Origin: Cephalopachus bancanus
Lineage: Eukaryota > Chordata > Mammalia > Primates > Tarsiidae
NCBI GenBank assembly: GCA_027257055.1
Contig: JAPVLO010000083.1
Coordinates: forward strand, 5,254,001-5,318,000
Length of the DNA: 64,000 nt
Reading direction: 5' to 3'
The notes below the pieces were generated by a model, which was not told the DNA's origin, searched no databases, and was given only the letters and a program-made list of their open reading frames with translations. The position numbers and the translations under genes were made by a program. Shown piece after piece: positions 23,578-35,233 of this stretch. How positions within the stretch are numbered: the stretch's first letter is position 1; each line of letters opens with the position of its first letter.

Positions 23578-23621
23578 TTTTTAAATTATTTATTTATTTT
23601 TTATTATGAAGTTGTGGGATA
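23578..23621 (-). mobile_element. 44-bp L1 3' stub
   Basis: A T-rich run followed by 'TTATTATGAAGTTGTGGGATA', which resembles the last 20 or so bases of the L1 3' UTR in minus orientation. It is flanked by a perfect 13-bp duplication, TCTTTTTAGTTTT, at 23565-23577 and 23622-23634. An extreme 5' truncation. Confidence 0.75.
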
Positions 23622-23634
23622 TCTTTTTAGTTTT

Positions 23635-25379
23635 GAGTAGCAAAAATATAAACTACTAATAACCTCATAATAAATGCATAAAAAGAATTCTTCAGCAAAT
23701 AACAATTTTGTGATTTACTCATGGTAATTAAATCATGTTTTGATTCTTTAGATTTCTATTTATCATTGAGTTGTAAAAGTTAACTTGCACTGATACAAGT
23801 TTATAAAATATTACCCTCTTTCCCAGTTCTTGAATATATGTTTTACCTTATCAGAGACATTTTTGATGACACAGTGTGTGCCTGGATCTTGGTGTATTTT
23901 TCTCTTGCACTAATTAAATAATTAAATCACTTGTTCCGGAATGTTGAAATGCCAAACGTCCAGTTTCTCTGCATTAGCTGACTTCTTAGTCTGACAGGTG
24001 AACAATTGCTCTAAGTGTCTGACATTCAGAAATTGGAAAGAATAGGTCAGGACTGTGTTAAGTGGGTTTGCATTTTAATAGCTGTGAGTGAAAAGAGAGG
24101 AAAAGGATGTGATGTGTCCAGTGGTAATTTCTGTTAGTTATTTTCTGTAGTTCTCTTAAGACTTTTTGTTTTTCAAGAAAAAAATCAAGATTAGTTGTTT
24201 TTATCCAACTTCACTTATTTTGTAATCCTTCTGGAAGATTATAGGAATCTGAAAATATGACTATTCAAAAGTTATATATCATACTGGTAATATAGGTAAA
24301 TGAGATAATTACAGTTATAACTATGATGCACATTTTCAAAGGAAGGAGGACAATTGAGTTTGGCTCTGAATTTTTTGTGACAACAGCCTTTGAGTGTCCC
24401 TGCTTAAATTGCTTTTTATATATCAAGCTTACACTTTGGAAATACTTTTCACATAAAAATGTAATATTTATTGTTAATCTTTTTCACTCGAGTTTACACA
24501 AGAAGAATTGCTTAGAATATTCAAATCATTAATACCATCACAGATCTTATGTCAGCTAATGGTCTTAATTTTTTCCTTCAGTATATATATTTTCTTGTAT
24601 TTTGAAGGCTGTGTTTGCTTGAATTTCATCACTTTTATTTTCTTCTCCTTATCTGCTACAGAAAATGCAAATGATGCCAATAAAATTAGCAAAAGCGAGA
24701 GAAGAAAAGAGTAGCAGCAACAAGGGATTAGGCATAATTTAATAATTTGTATCTAAATAATCAAGTCACAGGACAAATCTCATACTGGCTCCTCCATGGA
24801 AAGTTACACTTTTGTTTATGTACTGAAGTTTTACAGCAATAAATATTAGGAAGGATAGGGGAATTCCCATCTCTTGTCATTGACTTCCTGAGCCAGCAAA
24901 CCGGTAATTGATGGAGTCTGAAGCTATGTGCTGACAACCTAATAGAGACCACATGGAAATGGTTGTGAAGTGATTCACAGGTAATGGTCATGAGCTTGTG
25001 CTATCAGGGAATACTTTAGAATGCCACCATTATGAGGTGTCGTGACAATGTGCAATGAAGAAGTGTTTGGAGATTCTAGGAAGGATGTTGTTTGAGTCTC
25101 ATTGGTGAAGATTCTTATAAATTTCTTGGTGCATTTGGAACTTGATACAAGAACTCTATTATGTATTGTTATTTATGTGTGATTTGTAACTTAGCTAAAA
25201 TTATTGTTATATGAATATAGAAATATGTAACTATCTTTTAGAGACTGTGTTCATTTTTTTTGTAAGCAAGCATGTTTGTCATTTTCATAAAGTTCCTTGG
25301 TAAAGGAAGCCCATTAACCTTGTTATTTATTTATAAGTAATCTATGTAGACTTGTTGGGATATTACAATCAAAACTTTG
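23635..25379. other. Intergenic sequence, nothing recognised
   Basis: About 1.7 kb without a gene or repeat I can support. Open frames at 24323-24714 are short and lack any family signature. Confidence 0.4.
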
Positions 25380-27179
25380 GTGCCAGGTGAGAGTTGGTAA
25401 GAGAAAAAGACAGATGTTCTCCCAAATCCGTGTTTGTGAGGAAGATACCATTTTTCGACCCAGGACCAATGTCTCAGCAACTGTGACCACTATAGGCATT
25501 TTGGTTTCTACCCAGAGACAAGAGTGCTTGCTCTGAGTAGGGTTGGGGCCTCCCACAGTCAAAGCAAGGCAAGGATCATGGAGATCACCCCAGGGTTTGG
25601 AGTCAGATATGGGCATGTTCCAGCCCTAGGCTGGGAATGGCAGGAAACTCGCCAAACCTGTGCTTCCTCCTGGGAAGAAGGACTGGCAGCCAGGGTCGGA
25701 TCTGCAGCCTGGAATCGGTCTCTGTATGTCACTGCCTGGGCATCCCATCCAGCCTTTCTAGACAGTTGTGGCAAGGAACCCCAGCAATATTGAGGAACAC
25801 CCAGAATAGTAGCCTAAATGACAGGAGCCTGGCAGGGTGTCCTCATTCTCATGCTCAAGAACCACAGCCTAAGAAGAAGGAAAGTTGCTATAGCTATGGT
25901 CTCTCATGAATAGCAGGGTCTTGTAGCCACTGTCAGTTTTGCCACTGTTTAATGAGCATCATTGCTAACAGCCTCTGGCTCTCTCCTGGACCAGTTGGGG
26001 TAGCATGCTCCAGCAACACTGAGGAGAAGGAGGGCCTCCACTCCTACATATCTGGGAAAGCAGTCTAAGTGGCAGGAGACCAGCAAGAGGGACTTCACCC
26101 TTCTGCACTTGAATCACCAGCCTGAGTGGCAGGAGAGCTCCTGAGTCCATAGTTTCTCCAAAGTAGTGAGGCCTGAAGCCAAGTTCAACTCCATGACCCA
26201 GAATCTGGCTGCAGGTGTGATTGCAGGAGATCACAACTTGCCCCTCTAGTTTGTTAGTGAAATATGCCCCCAGGTACCAAGGATCGGGTGGCCCCTATTT
26301 CTATACACCCAGATGAGTAGCCGAAACTGTACAACCCTTCTTGGGGCAGTGATCCATGTGCAATGAGGCCACCTGTGATACAGGCCCTAACACACCCAAT
26401 CACCTGGAATAGAGCAGGACTCAAGGTTAGAGTCCTTGGTGCTGTAATGCTGAATTTGTTCAGTGACCAGACATATCCCCATGTACCTGGAACTCCCGAT
26501 CTTTAGATTAGGAGCTTAGGCTGCCCTCCCCTTTCTGAGCAGAGAACTTGAGGCAGCAGAGGTCCCTTGACACCTCACCAAAGTACACATCTGGGGACTT
26601 AGAGGTCATACACCCGTACCTTCCTTGGAGTGAGCCCCTGTGCCTGCCACTGGTGGATCTGTAAGTGTGCCTGTCTGGTTTAGCCCTACCCATCTTGGTT
26701 CTTTCTTATCTGGGGTTGAACTGGGAGCTCAGACCACCGTGCATTCTTCAGATGAGCTCACTGCTAGGACAATAGAGAACTTCTTGTAAATAAGGATCAA
26801 GCAAATACCCAGTCATAAGTGCCACATGCAGGCCTAGAGGATGAATGATGTAACACAACAGGTAATCTGCTGACACTGGCACACACCACAAAGATAGGCC
26901 TCCTGAGACTTCCACTACCCAATCTCCACGGGAGACCATGAGCCAGTCTACACCCTTACTACACTGCTATAACAACAAACACCTGGGAAAGTCTACATAC
27001 ACAGGTCATCTACATCAAAGGAACTCATACAGATTATCTGTAATAGTTCATCCAGATGGGAAAGAATCAGGGAAACAACTCTGAAATTATGAAAAAAAAG
27101 TGGTGTTACCCCTCCAAAGGGGCACACCAACTCTTCAACAACAGACTCTAATCAAAATTAAATTCCTGAATATCAGATA

Positions 27180-28010
27180 CCAAATTCAGAATATTGATTA
27201 CAGAGAAGCTCAGTGAGATGCAAGAGAAAGCTAATCAACACAAAGAAATTAGCAGAACAATTCAGTAGTAAAAGAAGAATTTGACAACATAAAAAAAAAA
27301 CAGAACTAAAAAACTTGATGATGGAGATGCAAAACACAGTACATGACTCTAGCAGTAGGCTAGACCAAGTGGAAGAAAGAATCTCAGTGCTGAAAGATAG
27401 ATTCTTCAAATTAACCCAGTCAGACAGAAATAAAGAAATAAAAAGAATGAGCAAAACCTATGAGAAATAGGGATTATGTAAAGTGACCAAACCTAAAAAT
27501 CATAGACATTCCAGAGGGAGAAGAAGTTAAAGTGAAAGGTATAAAAAACATATTTAGGAATATAATTAAGAAAACATCCCTGGTCTCGAGAGAGCTCTAG
27601 ATAGTCATATACAAGAAGCTCAAAGAACTGCTGGAAAAATACATCACAAGAAGAACCTCACCAAGGCATATAATTGTGAGATTCTCCAAAGTCAATGTGA
27701 AAGAAAATATCCTAAGAGCAACAAGAAAGAAGTGCTGAATCACTTATAAAGGAAAGGACACTAGACTAATAGCCAACTTCTCAGCAGAAGCTCTCTACAA
27801 ACCAGAAAAGAATGCAGGACTATTTTCAACCTCCTTAAAGAAAAAAAGAATGCCAACCAAGAATTTTATATCCAGCCAAACTAAGCTTCATAAAATGAAG
27901 GATAAATAAAATCTTTCTCTGACAAACACTAAGGGAATTTGTTGCTACTGAACGGGATCTCTAAGAGATGCTCAAAGGGGTATTAGGCTTGGAAACAAAA
28001 TGATGAATTT
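27180..28010 (+). pseudogene. L1 ORF1 remnant of the 25.4-kb L1
   Basis: Translation-level order of ORF1 is visible by eye: coiled coil ('GTGGAAGAAAGAATCTCAG' region at 27369), RRM and C-terminal domain ('AATTTTATATCCAGCCAAACT' near 27862). No long open frame survives. Confidence 0.65.
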
Positions 28011-28262
28011 TACTATCTAAAAAGATCACATAAGTACAACACTTATAGAGCCTATAAAGTAACTACACATTTGAATCCCCAAGGCAGCTAGCTTACAACA
28101 TTGTGCCAGGAACAAAACCTCAGATATCAATATTAGCTCTGAATATAAATGGCCTAAACACTTAAAAGAATCAGAGTGACTAAACAGCCAAGACTTAACC
28201 TTATGCTGCCTACTAGAGACCCACCTACTGGACAAAGACAGTCATAGACTCAAAGTAAAGGG

Positions 28263-28318
28263 TATATCAGAAAAATGCAAAATAAAAATATATATCAGAA
28301 AAATGGAAAATAAAAATG
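28263..28318 (+). repeat. 28-bp tandem duplication in L1 ORF2
   Basis: 'TATATCAGAAAAATGCAAAA' begins at 28263 and nearly the same text begins at 28291, period 28 and not a multiple of three. Confidence 0.9.
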
Positions 28319-28537
28319 AGCATGAGTAGTCATTCTCACGTCAGATAGCTGAGACTAAATTTAGAAACAGTAAAAAAAAGCCAACAAAAACCAAAAAGCA
28401 AAGAAGGACATTATGTAATAATAAATGATACAATTCAAGAAGATTTAACTGTCTTAAGTATATATTCACCAAACACTTGAGCACCAAATTCATAAAGCAA
28501 ACACTACTTGACTTTAGAAAACATATTAATAGCAATA

Positions 28538-29083
28538 TAAAGGGGGAACCTGAAAATCCAGAATTTATTTATAAATGTGTATTTATTCTTACATGCTTAA
28601 ACTTCAGTCACCTTCAAAGTACTCTCTGTTTAATGCAGTACACTTATTAAGATCATTTTTCCATTGCTCAGAACAGTTTTAAACTCATCAATTTTGATGC
28701 CTTTTAGTGCTTCTGCTTTTAAAAAATTTCATCTCTTCCACCCACCTCAGCAAAACATTTCCCATTTCCCCTTGAGGACTTTTTTCATCCAAGAAAGAAA
28801 AAAAAAATTGCTTGGAGTGAGATTGGGTGAACAGGGAGGATAAGGCATGAATGTCATGCTGTTTTTGCTCAAAAACTGCTGAATACTCAGCATCGTGTGG
28901 GCAGTTGCATTGTCATGGTGTTTGCTACAACTTGGGACATTTCTTCCACAAACTGCATGGCTACCTTCTCAAGAGTTCCAGATAAAAACTTTGGTTGATT
29001 CTTTGATTCAGTGGAACAATTTTGAGTGTATTACAAGGGGCTTCCCCTCCAAAAGATAATTCTGTTTTTTGGTTCCCCCCTCA
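28538..29083 (-). mobile_element. Non-autonomous mariner (MARNA-like) in L1 ORF2
   Basis: 546 bp with inverted termini: TAAAGGGGGAACCTG at the left and, on the other strand, TGAGGGGGGAACCAA at the right. TA target copies lie at 28536-28537 and 29084-29085; joining the flanks restores the L1. The minus strand carries the decayed C-terminus of a mariner transposase (a '(P)xSPxLxxxxF' region, then the 'KIDEFKT' segment). The N-terminal helix-turn-helix and first catalytic residues are absent. Same family and layout as the element at 61110. Confidence 0.88.
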
Positions 29084-30898
29084 TATAATAATAGTGGGTG
29101 ACTGCAACACCCACTGACCTTGCTAGACAGATCACTGAAGCAGAAAATCAACAAAGAAGCACTAAACTTAAACTCTACTATAGACCAAATGTGCTTAACA
29201 GTGTGCCTTTCATTCAACAACTGCAGAATATACATTTTCCTCATCTCTGCATGGAACATTCTCCACAATAGACAGTATTCTTGGCCATAAAGCAAGTCTC
29301 AAAACATTTGAAAACATCAGAATTATACCAAGCATCTTCTCAGACCACAGTGGGATAAAATTAAAAATCAACATTAAGAGGAGCTTCCAAAAATATACTA
29401 CTACATGGAAACTGAACAACTGACTCTTGTATGACCCTTGGGCAAACAATAAAATTAAGGCAAAAATTAAAAAAATTCATTGAGACAAATGAAAATAGTG
29501 ACACAACATACCAACACCTCTGGGACACAGCAAAAACAGTCCAGAGAGGAAAGCTTATAGCATTAAATTACTACATCAAAAAAGATAGAGCCTAGAAAAC
29601 AATAGTTTAAACTAGTGCCTCAACGAACTAGAAAAACAAGAACAACCTAAACCTAAAGCTAGCAGCAAAAAGAAATAACAAAGATCAGAGCAACATTAAA
29701 TGAGATAGAGACCCCTCCAAAAGATACAAAGGATCAATAGATCAACAACTGGTTATTTGAAAGAATAAACAAAATTGACAGATTGCTAGCTAGACTAAAC
29801 AAGAAATAGAGAGAAGAGTCAAATAAATTTTATCAGAAATGACAGAGATGACATAACAACCAGTACCACAGAAATACAAAAGATCATCCAAGATTATTAT
29901 AAACACATCTATGGCAACTAACTGGAAAATGGATAAATTCCTGTAAACATACAACCTCCCAAGTCTGAACCAGGAAGAAATAGATACCCTGAATAGACCA
30001 ATAGTTAGCAATGCAATTGAATCAGTAACAAAAATTGCCCAACAAAAAAAGTTCATGGTCAGATGGATTCACAGCCAAATTTTATCAAATGTATGAAGAA
30101 GAACTGGTAGCAATCCTTCTGAAACTATTCCAAAAAATTGAGGAGGAATGCCTTCTTAACCATTCTATAAAACCAATATCACACAACGAAAGAAGACATA
30201 AAGACACAACAAAAAACAAAACTACTGACCAGTTTCCCTGATGAATATAGATGCAAAAATCCTTAACAAAATACTATCAAACCAAATTCAACAACATATT
30301 AAAAAAAAAAATCTATCATGACCAAGTGGGTTTTATTACAGGGATATAAAAATGGTGCTATATCCATAAATCAATAAATGTGATCTACCACATGAACAGA
30401 AACAAAAATAAAAAACTGAATGATTATCTTAATAGATGTAGAAATATCCCTTTATGATAAAAAAAACTTTCAACTAACTGAGTATCAAAGAAACATATCT
30501 CAAAATAAGGGCCATATATGACAAACTCACAGTCAACATCAAACTTAATCAGGAAAAACTGAAACATTCCCCTTCAGAACAGAAACAAGACAGAGATGTC
30601 CACTCACACCACTCTTATTCAACACTGTACTGGAAGTCCTAGCAAGAGCAATCCAGCAAGAGAAAGAAAAGGCATCCGAATTGGCAAGGAGGAAGTCAAA
30701 CTATTTCTGTTTCCAGATGATAAGATTGTATACCTAGAAAACCCTAGAGACTCCTCCAAGAAGTTTCTAGATCTGATAGATTTCTTTAGTGAAGTCTCAG
30801 GATACAAAATCAATGTATAAACAATCAGTAGCATTCTTGTACATCAACAATACTCAAGCTGAGAAACAAATCAAGGGCTCAATCCCATTTACGCTAGA

Positions 30899-30912
30899 CA
30901 CACACACACACA

Positions 30913-30955
<43 letters not shown>

Positions 30956-30970
30956 CTCACACACACACAC
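30899..30970 (+). repeat. Compound (CA)n(CT)n(CA)n microsatellite in L1 ORF2
   Basis: CA units to 30914, about 19 CT units to 30952, then CCCCT and CA units to 30970. It occupies the short A-run site of ORF2 that is A24 in the L1 at 11.8 kb. Confidence 0.95.
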
Positions 30971-31329
30971 ATGAAATACACCTAATTAAGAAGGTGAAAG
31001 ATCTCTATAAAGAGACTTACAAAACACTGGTGAAAGAAATCGTGGATGACACAAACAAATGAAAGAACATCCATATTCATGAATTGGAAGAATCAATATT
31101 GTTAAAATGACTATACTGCCCAAAGCAATCTACAAAATCAATGCAGTCTCTATCTAAATACCAACTTCATTCTTCACAGAACTAGAAAAAACAATCTTAA
31201 AATTTATATGGAATCCCAAAAGAGCCAGAATAGCCAAAGCAATCCTAAGCAAGAAGAACAATTGTGGAAGCCTCACACCGCCTGAGTTCAAATTATGTAT
31301 CATGTCTATGGTAACAAAAACAGCATGCT

Positions 31330-31423
31330 ACTGGTATAAGAATAGACAGATAAATTAATGGAACAGAATAGAAAATACTGGTATAAGAATAGACAGATAA
31401 ATCAATGGAACAGAATAGAAAAT
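31330..31423 (+). repeat. 47-bp tandem duplication in L1 ORF2
   Basis: 'ACTGGTATAAGAATAGACAG' starts at 31330 and again at 31377. The two copies differ at one base (ATTAATGG versus ATCAATGG). Period 47 shifts the ORF2 frame. Confidence 0.95.
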
Positions 31424-32941
31424 ACAGAAATAAAACCACATACCTATAACAAACTGATATTCAACAAAGCCAATAAAAATAAACAATGGGGAATGGAATC
31501 TATTCAATAAACCGTGTTGGGAAAATTTGCTAGCCATATGCAGAAGAATGAAACTGGATCACTGCTTCTCACCATCTGCAAAAATTAACTCAAGCTGGAT
31601 TAAAGACTTAAATGCAAGACTAGAAACTATAAAAATCCTAAAAGAAAGTCTAGGAAACACTCTTCTGGATACCGACCTAGGCAAAGAATTTGTGATGAAG
31701 ACCTCAAAAGTAATTTCAAGAAAAACAAAAGTAGACAAATGGGACTTTATTAAACTAAAAGGTTTCAGTACAACAAAAGAAATAATTAACAGAATTAATA
31801 GAAAACCTACAGAATGGGAGAAAATATTTGCAAATTATACCTCAAATAAAGGGGTAATATTCAAAATCTACAAGGAACTCAAACAACTCAATATGAATAA
31901 AACAGATAACGCATCAAAAAGTGGGCAAGGGACATGCCCAGACACTTCTCAAAAGAAGACACACAAGCGGTCAACAAACAGATGAAAAAATGCTCAACAT
32001 CACTAATCATCAGATAAATGCAAATAAAAACCACAATGAGATACAATCTCACACCACCTAGAATTACTTATATTAGCAAATCAAAGAACAACAGATGCCC
32101 CCTGTCACAGATGCAGAGAAAAGGGAACACTCATTTACTGTTGGTGGTATTGTGAACTAGTTGTTCAACTTCTGTGAAAAACAGTATATAATTAAATATC
32201 GAATTGCCATTCAATCCAGCAATGCCACTGCTAGGAATCTACCCAAAGGAAAAGAAATCAGTATGTAAAAAAGATACCTGCACTCACAGATTCATTGCAA
32301 CACTATTCATAATAGTAAAACTATGGAATCAACTCATGTGCCCATCAGTGATTGACTGTATAGAGAGAATATGCTGTATATACACACCATGTAATACTAC
32401 ATAGCCATAAAAAAGAATAAAATCATGTCCTTTGCAGCAACATGGATGGAGCTGGAGATCATCATCCTAAGTGAACTAACTCAGAAACAGAAAGCCAAAC
32501 CCTGCATATTCTCACTTATATGCAGAAGCTAAATGGCCACAAAGATGGAAAAAATAGACACGGGGACATCAATAAAGAGGAAGCTGGGTAGGGGAGTTGG
32601 GCTCAGAAATTAGCTATTGGGTACAATGTTCACTATCTGGGGAATTGGCCACCCGAGACCCAATCCCCACCTCCCTACCACTGTACAATATGTCCATGTA
32701 ACAAACATACATATGTGCCCACTGACTCTAAAATAAAAATGGAAAATATGAGGACTGACAATTAAGTTCATGAACTTGCTGCTATGTGCTTACATTGACA
32801 GCACTGTACAAACAACTCAGATTTCATAATCTTGGTATAACAGTGTCTCACAGCTGTGTTCGTGTTGACATGTGGTGGTGTCTTGCTGAGTGGTGTTCAT
32901 TATTGTTGTTGCATGTTTTTGAGTGCTGTCCTGAGAACATT

Positions 32942-33590
32942 GGAGTTTGAATTAGAGAAACAAATAAACATTGACTTTCTTGTTAAACTTGGCAAGGGTG
33001 AAAGTGAAATCAAGAACACATTAGTCTAAGTTTATGGAGATAATGCCATGAAGAAAACAGCAGTGTGCAAATGGATTAAATGCTTTTCTGAGGGGAAAGA
33101 AAGTGTTGCTGATGAAGAAAGGTCAGGATGGCCAGTAATGAGCAGGACTGATAAAAACATTGAAAAAATTAATCAAACTGTGTGTCAAAATCATTGGCTG
33201 ACTGTTAGCAACATGGCAGACCAAATAAACACTGACAGAGACACAGTTAGGAAATTCTTCACTGAAAATCTTGGCATGAGAAAGGTGTGTGCAAAAATGG
33301 TCCTGAAGGACCTCTTGCATCACGACAAGCACCATCTGTGAGGGAGTTTTAAGCCTGTAAAGAAATAACTGTATCAAAGGACCTTCCCTACTCACCTGAT
33401 CTGGCTCCCAATGACTTTTTTAAAAAAACCTGAATATAAAGAAAATAGTGAAAGGAAGACATTTTGATGATTCAGGACATCAAGCGTAATATAATGACAG
33501 CTATGATAGTCATTCCAGAAAAATAGTTCTGAAATTGCTTTGATGGGTAGATTAGGTACTGGTGTCAAGTGCATAGCTTTCCAAGGGGAG
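32942..33590 (+). pseudogene. Mariner transposase, internally deleted
   Basis: N-terminus reads 'LEFELEKQINIDFLVKLGKG', then a stop near 33029. The open part at 33048-33341 has the two helix-turn-helix motifs ('KTAVCKWIKCFSEGKESVADEE', 'NMADQINTDRDTVRKFFTENL') and the linker 'LGMRKVCAKMVLKDL'. After about 33340 the text jumps to the C-terminal 'DLPYSPDLAPNDFF' motif at about 33381, so the first DD(34)D aspartates are gone. Stops and a frameshift follow. Mariner transposases cut and paste at TA sites in the nucleus; this one cannot. Confidence 0.88.
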
Positions 33591-33632
33591 TACTTTGAAG
33601 GTGACTATAATGATCTTCAGCAATGAGCTATG

Positions 33633-34663
33633 TAGGATTTTTCTTTTCTTTTTTTAAAATTTATTTTAAAGATGTGGGGTGCAATTCAGGGTTAAGTATA
33701 TAAATGTTCATTATGCAGGTACCCTTGCATTAACCCTTGTTGATGAGTTTTGCCCCCCCCAGCAGTTACCTTCAATTGCCAATCCCAACCCCCTTCCCTG
33801 GCAGTTTCCCACTACTGTCAATCCCTTTCTTATAGTATTATGATAATTATTCAATGCACGCTTGTGAGTGAGAACATATATGATACTCTGTTCTTTGTTT
33901 CTGTGATAGATCACTGAGTATGATAGACTCTAAATCCATCCAAGTTGCTACAAAGTCCATATGTTTGTCCTTCTTTATGACTGCATAATATTCCATTGTG
34001 TATATGTACCACATTTTTTTAATCCAATTCAGCTTCAATGGTTCCATGTTCTTGCTATTGTGAATAGAGCTGTAACAAACATGTGTGTGTGGTATCTTTT
34101 TGGTAGAATGACTTGTGCTCCTACGGTTATATTCTGAGTAGGGGGATTGCTGGGTCATATGGAAGGTTCATAGTTCTTTTAGGAATCACCACACTGTTTT
34201 CCATAGAGGTTGAACTAGTTTGCATTCCCACCAGTAGAAGTGTTCCCTTTTCTCTGCGTCCTCACCAGTATCTGTTGTTTTTTGTTTTATTAATGATGGC
34301 CATTCTTACTGGGGTTAGGTGGTATCTCAATGTGGTTTTGATTTGCATTTCTCTGATGATTAGTGAGGCTGAGCACTTTTTCATGTGTCTGTTGGCTGCC
34401 TGTATATTCTCTTTCAAGAAGTGTCTGTCCATGTCTTTTGCCCACATTTTAATAGGGCGGTTTGTTTTTATTTTCCTTTTGGCACATTTGAGTTTCTTGT
34501 AGATCCTAGATTTAGGCCTTTGTCAGATGTACAGTTGGCAAATATTTTTTCCCGTTCTGTAGGCTGTCTCCCCACTCTCTTGATGGTTTCTTTTGTTTTG
34601 CAGAAGCTTTTCAGTTTGATGAGGTCCCATTTGTCTATCTTATCTCTTATGACATAGGCACTT
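33633..34663 (-). mobile_element. Young L1 3' fragment inside the mariner
   Basis: Minus-strand 5'-truncated L1, about 1.03 kb: T-rich tail, 'GGGGTGCAATTCAGGGTTAAG', 3' UTR, ORF2 C-terminus in broken frames (34158 down to 33847; 34447-34262). Flanks read 'GCTATGTAGG' on the left and 'ATGACATAGGCAC' on the right, an imperfect duplication that also overlaps L1 text, so the right edge is uncertain by about 10 bp. Confidence 0.9.
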
Positions 34664-34703
34664 TTCTAGGATGAGTTTGCAAACTTAACTGTCAGACCTT
34701 GTA

Positions 34704-35202
34704 AAAAGAAGTATGGGTTCTTCAGAACAAAATATTTGAGTCAATTTTTCTGAGGCAGTGTATGTTTATGTGTATGGGGTGGAGGTGAAGGTTAATTGGG
34801 TATAATCAAAAAGTGAATTTTTTTCCATGTGCTATTATTCATTGCCAAAAGGAAGCTATTGATCACCTGAATATATATGGTGGTAGTTGGTATTTAATTC
34901 TATGGTTGTGAGGGGAAAAATTTTTGAGTACAACAAAGTTTACTCACTGAGGCAAAAATAGTATTTCTAAAAAAAATTGATGCCAGGAATGGAAAAAATC
35001 GGGTAACTTTAAAAAACAAAACAAAACAAAACCCCTTACTGGGAATTTACCTTCTATCTGAATGTTCGTCATGTCACTTTAGTCTAGTAATGTCAAAAAC
35101 ACAGTTTCAAGACCATGAATTAGTGTGAACAATCTTTAGGATAAATTATTTGTGATTAATTAAAAAAAAAAACTATCCATAAGTTTGTATATCCCAAACT
35201 GT

Positions 35203-35233
<31 letters not shown>

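Larger units (their letters stand above)
28100..32520 (+). pseudogene. L1 ORF2 remnant of the 25.4-kb L1
   Basis: The endonuclease is split by the mariner at 28538-29083, and its 'SDHSGIK' end lies near 29340. The reverse transcriptase has '[15 protein letters not shown]' at about 30700-30740, where the FADD box has become FPDD with both Asp kept. C-terminal sequence ('FVMKTSKVISRKTKVDKWDF') is in the 152-codon frame at 31527-31985. A 28-bp and a 47-bp tandem duplication and a microsatellite add further damage. Confidence 0.8.
25380..32746 (+). mobile_element. Older full-length L1, carrying a mariner
   Basis: GC-richer 5' UTR at about 25380-27040, ORF1 about 27180-28010, ORF2 about 28100-32520, and a 3' UTR ending 'CTCTAAAATAAAAATGGAAAATA' at 32746. 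Without the mariner (28538-29083) it is about 6.8 kb. It differs clearly from the 11.8-kb and 40.4-kb L1s; its 3' region ('CATATTCTCACTTATATGCAGAAGCTAA') is of the L1M/early primate kind. The 5' limit is approximate. Its A-rich tail holds the Hsmar2-like element. Confidence 0.82.
32749..34701 (+). mobile_element. Hsmar2-like mariner, split by an L1
   Basis: Left terminus 'TGAGGACTGACAATTAAGTTC' at 32749 and right terminus 'CTTAACTGTCAGACCTTG' ending 34701 are inverted copies, with TA at 32747-32748 and 34702-34703. Left part 32749-about 33632, right part about 34664-34701; between them is a minus-strand L1. Without the L1 it is about 920 bp against about 1.3 kb for a complete mariner, the central catalytic part being missing. 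It landed in the A-rich tail of the 25.4-kb L1. Confidence 0.9.

Noticed and set aside
25524..26939. GC-richer stretch with many open frames
   Set aside because: It leads directly into L1 ORF1 text at 27.2 kb; explained as L1 5' UTR.
33048..33341. Helix-turn-helix protein as a possible domesticated transposase gene
   Set aside because: The frame is short, preceded by a stop, lacks the catalytic core and sits between intact mariner termini, so it is a fossil element.
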